Source: Paludisphaera borealis (GTDB lineage: Bacteria > Planctomycetota > Planctomycetia > Isosphaerales > Isosphaeraceae). From it: a stretch of DNA of 64,000 nt. The first letter of the stretch is position 1; every line of letters starts with the position of its first letter. Shown here piece after piece: positions 1-7,225 of the stretch. The stretch spans positions 620,001-684,000 of the forward strand of contig NZ_CP019082.1 of the NCBI RefSeq assembly GCF_001956985.1, written 5' to 3'. The notes under the pieces were generated by a model. The model worked only from the letters and a program-made list of their open reading frames with translations, did not search any database and was not told the origin of the DNA. Both the position numbers and the translations under genes were made by a program.

Positions 1-478
1 CGCCGGCCATGGTGCCGCGATTGCCGAAGTTGATCCCCCCCTGGCTGTTCATGCCGGGCCGGCCCGCGTTGCCGAAGCCGCCACCCATGCTCGGCCCTCT
101 CATCCCCCCGTTGAAGCCGCCAGGCATTCCACCGCGCATTCCTCCGCCCACCATTCCGCCGGGCATTCCCCCTCGGAACCCGCCGGGCATTCCACCTCGG
201 AACCCGCCGCCCATTCCGCCGGGCATCCCACCTCGGAACCCGCCGGGCATTCCGCCTCGAAATCCGCCGCCCATGCCGCCGGGCATTCCACCTCGGAATC
301 CGCCGCCGCCCATTCCGCCTCGAAATCCGCCGCCCATGCCGCCGCCACCGCGCATTCCACCACCACCGCCGCCGCGTCCGCCGCCACCGCCGCCACGGGC
401 CAGAACAGGAGCCGTCGATGCGAGAGCGAAAAGCATCGCCAACCCGGTCGACGCCAGGAGTACCATTCGCCGTCCCAT
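1..478 (-). CDS. Secreted Gly/Arg/Met-rich repeat protein (3' end beyond window)
   Basis: Reading leftwards from an ATG whose complement is at 476-478, the frame stays open to the window edge, so only the N-terminal ~159 residues are seen. The start is preceded by a G-rich stretch (GGGGGCGGGTC). Residues 1-28 form a typical signal peptide ([10 protein letters not shown], hydrophobic core, ending APVLARG). The rest is low complexity: a run of glycines, then repeats of a [10 protein letters not shown]-type unit, then a less regular Gly/Asn segment ([12 protein letters not shown]). This suggests an exported, intrinsically disordered protein, perhaps a cell-surface or matrix component. No enzymatic domain is visible and I do not recognise a family. 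The opposite-strand proline-rich frame is a shadow of this repeat. Confidence 0.7.
   Translation of the reverse strand, partial: MGRRMVLLASTGLAMLFALASTAPVLARGGGGGGRGGGGGGMRGGGGMGGGFRGGMGGGGFRGGMPGGMGGGFRGGMPGGFRGGMPGGMGGGFRGGMPGGFRGGMPGGMVGGGMRGGMPGGFNGGMRGPSMGGGFGNAGRPGMNSQGGINFGNRGTMAG
120..345 (-). repeat. In-frame tandem repeat encoding GG(F/M)RGGMPGG units
   Basis: On the plus strand the sequence repeats CCGCCGGGCATTCC(A/G/C)CCTCG-like units with lengths in multiples of three. Unit boundaries keep the frame of the Gly-rich protein, so this is coding repeat expansion and not an intergenic array. Units differ at wobble positions (aaccc/aatcc, cctcgg/cctcga). Confidence 0.75.
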
Positions 479-747
479 GACCCGCCCCCTTTCTCATCCC
501 GTCGCGCTACGTACTGTCGGCACCCTAATTCTATGCCCGACGAGGCGCGAGTGTTCATCGTTCGGGCTGGTTTTCTCAAAAGACCACGAAACATATACCG
601 GCGCATTCCGAATCCAACGATTCGATGGGCATCCGAGTGGACGCCCAGCCGTCGCGCGGTGGGAGTGGTCGTGCTCGTCGCCAGCCTCACCGTCGTCGTC
701 ACGATCGGTATGCGCGGAGGCCTGAGCGTCTGAGCCTCGCAGTTCGC

Positions 748-775
748 TTGACCGACCTCGGGGTTTTCGTACGAT
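748..775 (+). promoter_or_regulatory. Candidate sigma70-type promoter for the metal-efflux operon
   Basis: TTGACC at 748-753 (5/6 to -35) and TACGAT at 770-775 (4/6 to -10) are separated by 16 bp. Transcription would begin near 782, a few tens of bases before the Cys-rich gene. The rest of the 479-795 gap between divergent genes shows no other convincing signal. Confidence 0.4.
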
Positions 776-813
776 ATCAATAGAGACTGAACGACTTGTT
801 CTGGGAGATTCGC

Positions 814-1287
814 TTGGTCGCGTCCGCTCGTCGGCTCCGCTCCTGGCTCTTGCTGACCGCCTGCACGGCTGCCGTGGGAGTGCTCTGGACGGAGCCCGAG
901 GCTCGGGCGTGTTCTGAATCGCCTTCCGCGGCCCGGAAGGCCGGTTCGTGCTGCAAGTCGGCGGCCGACGCGGCATGCTGCTGCCTCGGTTCTGAGGATC
1001 GGCAGCCGACCCCAGTTCAGCATCCCGACGCTTTGAAGTCGGCTTGCTCGACGGCGGGTCTCACCGGTCCGTCCTCCTGCATCTGCGTCGGGGACGAATC
1101 GAGCCCGGCCGATCGGTCGTCGCGGCCCTCGGGCTCGACGTCCGACTCGCGATCGTTGGGCGACGTCGCCGGCACGGCGATCCTTGAAGCCGACGTTTCC
1201 TCACGGTCCTTCGCCGCACTTCGAACAACGCCGTTCGATCCGCCCGGACCGCACATCCTGCTGCGCACTTCACGACTCCGCTTCTGA
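814..1287 (+). CDS. Small exported Cys-rich protein heading the metal-efflux operon
   Basis: About 157 residues. There is no in-frame ATG. TTG at 814 is chosen because GGGAG (803-807) lies six bases upstream; TTG 796 is an alternative that adds six residues. The N-terminus is a signal peptide or lipoprotein-like anchor (ARRLRSWLLLTACTAAVGVLW). After it come closely spaced cysteines: AGSCCKSAADAACCCLG, then ACS and SCICVG. The remainder is Ser/Asp-rich and probably disordered. Its position ahead of a CusBA-type efflux pair and the cysteine cluster suggest periplasmic metal binding or delivery, but that is inference; no family is recognised. The long reverse-strand frames here are shadows. Confidence 0.6.
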   Translation: MVASARRLRSWLLLTACTAAVGVLWTEPEARACSESPSAARKAGSCCKSAADAACCCLGSEDRQPTPVQHPDALKSACSTAGLTGPSSCICVGDESSPADRSSRPSGSTSDSRSLGDVAGTAILEADVSSRSFAALRTTPFDPPGPHILLRTSRLRF

Positions 1288-1428
1288 CGTTGCTCCTCCG
1301 GCTCGACCGTCCGCGCCTGGAGTCCGTCCACGGTTCCCGGCTCGGCGTCCCCATCGCGGGGATTCCCCCGCTTTCTCTTTGCGAATCCGAACGAGCCTGG
1401 CCGTAAGGCCCAGACGAGGAGAGCGATC

Positions 1429-3105
1429 ATGTCGGCGTCGTCGAACGATCGAGCGAACGCCCATTCCGAGGGTGCCCCGCCCACGCGCTGGGAGAAGGTT
1501 CGACTGGTGATCAAGGTCGTCGAGCTGCGGCTGCGGTTCGTCGCTCTGATGGCCGTCACCGGGCTGACGTTCGCCTACTGGGACGAGTTGTGGAACTACT
1601 ATGACAAGTGGACCCGGCCGGCCGCCGAGCGGGTCGTCGCGGACGCCGAGCACGAGCACGAATACTACTGCCCGATGCACCCGAGCGTCGTCCAGGCCGA
1701 GCCGGGCAACTGCCCGATCTGCGGGATGCCGCTGTCGAAGCGCAAGAGAGGCCGCGCCGAGGCGCTTCCCAAGGGGGTCGTCGCGCGGCTTCAGCTCTCC
1801 CCCATGCGGGTGGCGCAGGCGGGGATTCGGACGGCCGAGATCGGCTACGAGCCGCTGGCTGAGACGGTCTCGACGGTCGGCTTCGTGGCGTTCGACGAGC
1901 GGAACCTGAAGCGGATCTCGTCGCGGACCAAGGGCCTGGCGCGGGTCGAGAAGCTGATGGTCGACTTCACCGGGACGCGCGTGACCGCCGGCCAACCCCT
2001 GGCCGAGCTGTACAGCCCCGAGCTTTACCAGGCGCTTCGCGAGCTGCTTTTGGCCCGCCGGACGGCCGCCGAGACCGAGGGCCTGCGCGCCTCGCTCGGC
2101 CGCAACGCACTCGGCGACCGCGGCGACTTCTTGACGATGAGTCGCGAGAAGCTGGCCCTGTGGGGCGTCGCGCCCGAGCAGGTCGAGGAGATCCTGGCCT
2201 CGGGCAAGGCCGATTACCGGCTGCCGATCCTTGCGCCCATCGGCGGCGTGGTGGTCCGCAAGAACGTGGTCGAGGGCCAGTACGTCTCCGAGGGGGACGC
2301 CCTGTTCGAGGTCGCCGACCTGAGCCGGGTCTGGGTTCAAGCTCAGATTTATGAAGACCAGATCGACCGGGTGCGGATCGGCCAGGAGGTTCAGGCGACG
2401 GTCGAGGCGTTCCCCGGCGAGCGGTTCACTGGCAAGGTCGCCTTCATCGACCCCGCGCTCGATCCGACGACCCGGACGGTGAACGTCCGCTACGACTTGC
2501 CCAACCCCGACGGCCGGCTGCGGCCGGGCATGTACGCCACGGTGACGTTCCGCACGCCCGTCGCCGAAACGCCGCTGTACAAGCAGCGGATCGCCAAGGC
2601 CGACGCCCCGCGACCGCGCATGAAGATCACCCGGGCCAGCCTGACCGTCGACGAGCAGAAGACCTGCCCGGTCACGCGCGCCAAGCTCGGTTCGATGGGC
2701 GCCCCGATCCCCGTCGCGGTCAAGGATCGCAAGGTCTGGGTCTGCTGCGACAGTTGCACGGCCAAGCTCGCCTCGCAGCCGACCCGTTATCTCGACGACG
2801 AAGCCCCCGCGCCGGCGGGCTCGGTGGTCAGCGTCCCTGAGTCGGCGGTCGTCGACGACGGCGCCCGCCAGGTCGTCTACGTCGAGACCGACCCCGGCGT
2901 CTTCGAGGGCCGCGTGGTCGTTCTGGGACACCGCGTCGGTGATCGTTACCCGGTCGTCTCCGGCCTTGAACCGGGCGACCGCGTCGCGGCGGCGGGCTCG
3001 TTCTTGATCGACGCCGAGAGCCGGCTCACCGCCGGCGGCTCGACGGCTCATGCGCACCCGACGACCGAGCCGTCCGAGCCGGCGCACGGAGAGCACCGGC
3101 GATGA
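1429..3105 (+). CDS. cusB: CusB/CzcB-type RND efflux periplasmic adaptor with two metal-binding modules
   Basis: This 558-residue membrane-fusion protein links an inner-membrane RND pump to an outer-membrane channel for heavy-metal export. A single N-terminal membrane segment (about residues 38-55) is followed by a heavy-metal-binding domain at about 79-102 (YYCPMHP ... CPICGMPL), as in many CusB-like proteins. The barrel-sandwich/lipoyl and beta-barrel parts follow (ISSRTKGLARVEKL, LAPIGGVVVRKNVVEGQYV, ADLSRVWVQAQIYE, FIDPALDPTTRTVNVR). A second cysteine module at about 412-445 (TCPVTRAKLGSMGAPIP ... VWVCCDSC) resembles a YHS/TRASH-type metal site, inserted before the C-terminal membrane-proximal domain. 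The stop overlaps the next gene's start by four bases (ATGA), so the two are translationally coupled. The metal (Cu/Ag or Zn/Co/Cd) cannot be fixed from sequence alone. Confidence 0.88.
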   Translation: MSASSNDRANAHSEGAPPTRWEKVRLVIKVVELRLRFVALMAVTGLTFAYWDELWNYYDKWTRPAAERVVADAEHEHEYYCPMHPSVVQAEPGNCPICGMPLSKRKRGRAEALPKGVVARLQLSPMRVAQAGIRTAEIGYEPLAETVSTVGFVAFDERNLKRISSRTKGLARVEKLMVDFTGTRVTAGQPLAELYSPELYQALRELLLARRTAAETEGLRASLGRNALGDRGDFLTMSREKLALWGVAPEQVEEILASGKADYRLPILAPIGGVVVRKNVVEGQYVSEGDALFEVADLSRVWVQAQIYEDQIDRVRIGQEVQATVEAFPGERFTGKVAFIDPALDPTTRTVNVRYDLPNPDGRLRPGMYATVTFRTPVAETPLYKQRIAKADAPRPRMKITRASLTVDEQKTCPVTRAKLGSMGAPIPVAVKDRKVWVCCDSCTAKLASQPTRYLDDEAPAPAGSVVSVPESAVVDDGARQVVYVETDPGVFEGRVVVLGHRVGDRYPVVSGLEPGDRVAAAGSFLIDAESRLTAGGSTAHAHPTTEPSEPAHGEHRR

Positions 3106-6100
3106 TCGAAGCCGTCATCGAGTGGTCGATCCGCAACCGCTGGCTGGTGATCGTCGCGGCGCTCGGCCTGGGGGTCGCCGGGCTGTACGCGATGCTCACC
3201 ATGCCGGTTGACGCGATCCCCGACCTCTCCGAGAACCAGGTGATCGTCTTCACCGACTGGATGGGCCGCAGCCCCCAGGAGATCGAAGACCAGATCACCT
3301 ATCCGCTGTCGGTCAACCTTCAGGGGTTGGCCGGCGTCAAGGTCGTGCGGTCGTCGAGCGAATTCAACTTCTCGATGATCACGATCATCTTCAGCGAGTC
3401 GAGCGACTACTACTTCGCCCGCACCCGGGTGCTCGAACGGCTGTCGATCGCCTCGACGTTTCTGCCCTCGGGAGTGACCCCCTACCTCGCGCCCGACGCG
3501 ACGGCCGTCGGCCAGATCTTCTGGTACACGGTCGAGGGGGAAGGCCGCGACCAGAGCGAGCTGCGGTCGGTGCAGGACTGGTACGTCCGCTACCAGCTCA
3601 ACAGCGTCGCGGGCGTCGCCGAGGTCGCCTCGGTGGGCGGCGCTCCCAAGGAGTATCAGATCGATCTCGATCCCAACTCGCTGCGGGCTTATGGAATCAG
3701 CCTGGGCGAGGTCTATTCGGCCGTCGCGCGGTCGAACTCGTCGGTCGGCGGGCGGGTCGTCCACCAGGGGAACGCCGAGTACCTGATCCGCTCGGTCGGC
3801 TGGATTCGCAACCTCGACGACATCCGCGACACGGTCGTCGCCGAGCGCAAGGGGACGCCGATCTACGTCAAGAACCTGGCGACGGTCCAGGCCGGTCCCT
3901 CGTTCCGCCGCAGCGTGCTCGAAAAGGACGGCAAGGAGGTCGTCGGCGGGGTCGTGTTGATGCGGTACGGCGAGAACCCGCTGGCGGTCACGCGGGCGAT
4001 CAAGGAGAAGATCACCGCGCTTCAGCCGGGGCTTCCCGAGGGCGTCCGGATCGTGCCGTTCTACGACCGCACGCCGCTCATCCACGGCGCGATCGAGACC
4101 GTCCGCGGCACGGTGGTCGAGGAGCTGATCGTCTGCTCGCTGGCGATCCTCTTCGTCATGGGACACCTCGGCGGCGCGTTCATCGTGTCGATCACCCTGC
4201 CCCTGGCCATTCTCTTCAGCTTCCTGATGATGCGGCTTTTCGGCGTGTCGTCGAACATCATGAGCCTGTCGGGGATCGCCATCAGCGTGGGCATCCTGAT
4301 CGACCAGGCCGTGGTCATGACCGAGAACGCCGCGCACCACCTCTCCAGGCACTACGGGCGCGAACGAATCAAGGGCGACATCACCCCCGTCGTGATCCCC
4401 GCCTGCCGGACGGTCGGCCGGCCGATCTTCTTCTCGGCCCTGATCACGATCCTCTCGTTCCTTCCGGTCTTCGCGCTCTCGGGCCGCGAGGGGAAGCTCT
4501 TCCACCCGCTCGCCTGGACCAAGACGTTCGCCCTGGTCGGCGTGGCGATTTTGTCGATCACGCTCGTCCCCGCGCTCATTCCGATCTTCCTCAAGGGGCG
4601 GATTCGGTCGGAGGACGAGAACTGGCTGGTCCGGACGATGATCGAGATCTTCAAGCCGATGCTCTCGTGGCTGATGGACCGGCCCAAGCTGGTGATCTGG
4701 CTGTTCGCCGTGATCGTCGGATTTGGTTTCGTGGCGTCGTCGCGGCTCGGCCGCGAGTTCATGCCGGCGCTCGACGAGGGGAGCATCCTGGAGATGCCGA
4801 CCACCGTCCCCCGCGCCAGCGTGACCCAGGCCGGCGACGACCTGCGCGCCCGCGACGCCCTGCTCCGCGGCTTCCCCGAGGTCTGGCAAGTCGTCGGCAA
4901 GGCGGGCCGCGCCGAGACCGCCACCGACCCCTCGCCCCTCGACATGATCGAGACCATCATCAACCTCCGTGACCACGGACTCTGGCCCCGGCGCAAGCTC
5001 CGGTTCGAGGACGCCCAGGCCGAGACTGAGGTCGTGCTCAAGGAGCTGGAATCGCAAGGCTTGATCGGCCCGGTTCCCGCCGATGCGCGGCCCGATTTGC
5101 TCGCCGCCGCCGCCATGACCGTCGCCGAGCGCGTCGACCGGGCGCTTCGCGATACGTCGATGCTCCGCCTGGGCGAGTTCCGGCCCGAGCTGGGCAAGGC
5201 GCTTGTGGAGACGACCCTCGACGAGCTGTTGCGCCGGCTTGATCGGTCCTCGATCCTCCGCCCGCTCGAAAAACCCGAGCGCGATGCGCTCGTGGACGAG
5301 CTGACCAAGTTGCAAGGCGATCATCTGGCTGTCGAGCCGCTGCACGACGACGTCGCCGCGACGACCCGAGCCGCCGTCGATCGGCTCGTGTCGCTGAAGG
5401 TCCTGACCGACGCGCCCGACCTGCTGAATCCCCGACCGGGCGCGATCGAGGAGGCACGCGACGCCCTTTTCTCAGCCCTCGGCTCGCCGAGCCCCGACCT
5501 CTTCGCGAAGCTCACGGAACACGTCGTCGCCCGCCATCGCGCCGGGCTGGCCGCGCGGATCAAGACGCTCGACTGGGAGCTGTTCGACCAGGCCGCCGGC
5601 GCCGCCGTCTGGGCCGCCATCGAGGAGCTGCGCCAGGGGGCGCGCGATCGTGGACTGACCGTCCCCGAGGCGACGTCCGACGCGCTTCAGGCGGTGCGAA
5701 GCCGGCTCGAAAAGCCGTTCGCCGATGGGTTGCTGCTCTGGAGGAAGACCAAGGACGACCTGGTCGCCGAGATGGATACGGCGATCCAGATGCCTGGATG
5801 GGGTAACATCTTCACCCAGCCGATCATCGCGCGGATCGAGATGCTTTCGACCGGCGTCCGCTCGCCGATCGGCGTGAAGATCTTCGGCGAGGACCTCGAC
5901 CAGCTTCAGGCTGTCACGCAGCAGGTCGCGGCGGTGGTCCGCGAGGTCCGGGGGGCGGCCAACGTCGTCCCCGACCAGATCACGGGCAAGGGGTACATCG
6001 AGATCCACATCGACCGCGCCAAGGCCGCGCGGTACGGCGTGCAGGTGGGCGACGTTCAGGATGTCGTCGAGGTGGCGATGGGGGGCAAGCCGCTGACGAT

Positions 6101-7079
6101 GACCGTCGAGAAGCGCGAGCGCTACCCGGTCCGCGTCCGCTACGCGCGGGCGTACCGCGACGACGTCGACGCCCTCAAGCGCATCCTCGTCTCCGCCGCC
6201 GCTCCGATGCCGGCCGCTGGAGAGGACATGAGCGGCGGCCGGGGGCCGGCCGGCGCGCGGGCGTCGGCGCCGTTGCAGGTCCCGCTCGGGCAGGTCGCCG
6301 AGGTCAAGGTGGTGGAGGGGCCGGCGATGATCAAGAGCGAGAACGGCCGGCTGCGGTCGTACGTCCAGGCCAGCGTCCGCGACCGCGACGAGGTCGGGTT
6401 CGTCGAGGAGGCCCGGCTCGCGGTCGCGCAGAAGGTCAAGCTGCCGGAGGGGGTCTACATCGAGTGGACGGGGCAGTTCGAGCACCAGCTTCGCGCCCGT
6501 CGCACGCTCCTGTTCGTCTTCCCCGCCGTGATCGGCGTCATCGTCTTGATTCTTTATATGACCTATAAAAGCGTGCTCGACACGCTGTTGCTGATGACGA
6601 GCGTGCTCGGCGCGCTCGCGGGCGGCGCGATCTTCCAGTGGCTGTTCGGCTTCAACTTCAGCGTGGCGGTCTGGGTCGGCTACATCGCCTGCTTCGGCAT
6701 GGCGGTCGAGACCAGCGTGGTGATGCTCGTCTATCTCCGCGAGGCGATCGACGACCGCGGCGGCCTCGGCCGGATCGGCTCGATCGCCGAGCTGCGCGCG
6801 GCGATCCTCGAAGGCGCGGTGCACCGGTTGCGTCCGAAACTCCTGACCGAAGGGGCGGCGATCATCTCCATCGCCCCGATGCTCTGGGCCACGGGCCCCG
6901 GCGCCGAGGTCATCCGCCCCATGGCCGCGCCGGTGCTCGGCGGACTTTTGATCGCCGACGAAGTGATCGACGTCTTCTTGCCCGTCCTCTATTTCGCCGT
7001 CCAGAAAGGACGATGGCGCAAGCTCAACCCCGAGGCCGCGGCCCTCGATCGCCAGCCCGCGGAACCGGCCGCTTCGTGA
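3102..7079 (+). CDS. cusA: CusA/CzcA-family heavy-metal RND efflux pump with a large insertion
   Basis: A proton-driven trimeric inner-membrane pump exporting metal ions through the adjacent adaptor. It starts MIEAVIEWSIRNRWLVIVAALGL with the usual first helix, then PVDAIPDLSENQVIVFTDWMGR, and the TM4 proton-relay region GILIDQAVVMTENA. The second transmembrane block is at the C-terminus (LLFVFPAVIGVIVLILYM, FGMAVETSVVMLVYLREAI). At 1325 residues it is well over the ~1040-1080 usual for the family. The excess is a helical, charged segment at about residues 635-883, between IINLRDHGLWPRRKL and KDDLVAEMDTAIQMPGWGN, inside the periplasmic porter region. Both flanks align with the normal fold and the frame is open throughout, so it is a true insertion. 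Confidence 0.9.
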   Translation: MIEAVIEWSIRNRWLVIVAALGLGVAGLYAMLTMPVDAIPDLSENQVIVFTDWMGRSPQEIEDQITYPLSVNLQGLAGVKVVRSSSEFNFSMITIIFSESSDYYFARTRVLERLSIASTFLPSGVTPYLAPDATAVGQIFWYTVEGEGRDQSELRSVQDWYVRYQLNSVAGVAEVASVGGAPKEYQIDLDPNSLRAYGISLGEVYSAVARSNSSVGGRVVHQGNAEYLIRSVGWIRNLDDIRDTVVAERKGTPIYVKNLATVQAGPSFRRSVLEKDGKEVVGGVVLMRYGENPLAVTRAIKEKITALQPGLPEGVRIVPFYDRTPLIHGAIETVRGTVVEELIVCSLAILFVMGHLGGAFIVSITLPLAILFSFLMMRLFGVSSNIMSLSGIAISVGILIDQAVVMTENAAHHLSRHYGRERIKGDITPVVIPACRTVGRPIFFSALITILSFLPVFALSGREGKLFHPLAWTKTFALVGVAILSITLVPALIPIFLKGRIRSEDENWLVRTMIEIFKPMLSWLMDRPKLVIWLFAVIVGFGFVASSRLGREFMPALDEGSILEMPTTVPRASVTQAGDDLRARDALLRGFPEVWQVVGKAGRAETATDPSPLDMIETIINLRDHGLWPRRKLRFEDAQAETEVVLKELESQGLIGPVPADARPDLLAAAAMTVAERVDRALRDTSMLRLGEFRPELGKALVETTLDELLRRLDRSSILRPLEKPERDALVDELTKLQGDHLAVEPLHDDVAATTRAAVDRLVSLKVLTDAPDLLNPRPGAIEEARDALFSALGSPSPDLFAKLTEHVVARHRAGLAARIKTLDWELFDQAAGAAVWAAIEELRQGARDRGLTVPEATSDALQAVRSRLEKPFADGLLLWRKTKDDLVAEMDTAIQMPGWGNIFTQPIIARIEMLSTGVRSPIGVKIFGEDLDQLQAVTQQVAAVVREVRGAANVVPDQITGKGYIEIHIDRAKAARYGVQVGDVQDVVEVAMGGKPLTMTVEKRERYPVRVRYARAYRDDVDALKRILVSAAAPMPAAGEDMSGGRGPAGARASAPLQVPLGQVAEVKVVEGPAMIKSENGRLRSYVQASVRDRDEVGFVEEARLAVAQKVKLPEGVYIEWTGQFEHQLRARRTLLFVFPAVIGVIVLILYMTYKSVLDTLLLMTSVLGALAGGAIFQWLFGFNFSVAVWVGYIACFGMAVETSVVMLVYLREAIDDRGGLGRIGSIAELRAAILEGAVHRLRPKLLTEGAAIISIAPMLWATGPGAEVIRPMAAPVLGGLLIADEVIDVFLPVLYFAVQKGRWRKLNPEAAALDRQPAEPAAS

Positions 7080-7084
7080 AAGGG

Positions 7085-7105
7085 TTTCAACCCCGGCGGT
7101 TGAAA
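7085..7105 (+). terminator. Stem-loop just after the efflux operon
   Basis: TTTCAACC (7085-7092) and GGTTGAAA (7098-7105) form a perfect 8-bp stem with a five-base loop, starting six bases after the cusA stop. No U-tract follows, so it may be a weak terminator or an mRNA 3' end stabiliser. Confidence 0.4.
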
Positions 7106-7128
7106 TCTGATGAATTTCGTCGAAAAAA

Positions 7129-7157
7129 TAGAAAAGCGCTTGTCGTGGTGCTAGGAT
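7129..7157 (+). promoter_or_regulatory. Weak candidate promoter before the Hint triplet
   Basis: TAGAAA (7129-7134), a 17-bp spacer and TAGGAT (7152-7157) preceded by TGC (extended -10 style) lie about 70 bp before the first Hint-protein gene. The -35 match is poor; the spacing and the extended -10 are the main support. Confidence 0.3.
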
Positions 7158-7225
7158 GAAATGCGCTTTGATAGTCGAGAATTCCATGCGGCCTCTCACG
7201 TCTCCAGTCTTGGAGGTTGTCCCCC

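Noticed and set aside
120-345. Possible CRISPR-like repeat
   Set aside because: Units are tandem without unique spacers and keep a reading frame; it is coding repeat DNA.
9-725. Proline-rich plus-strand frame ([10 protein letters not shown] repeats)
   Set aside because: Complement of the Gly-rich repeat gene; no signal peptide or ribosome-binding site, and the opposite frame has a clear signal peptide.
3048-5345. 765-codon minus-strand frame opposite cusA
   Set aside because: Shadow of cusA with Arg/Asp/His-rich composition and no recognisable domain.
3102-7079. cusA as two fused or frame-shifted genes
   Set aside because: The frame is continuous, both halves match a single RND pump and the extra residues are in one block, so an insertion is the better reading.
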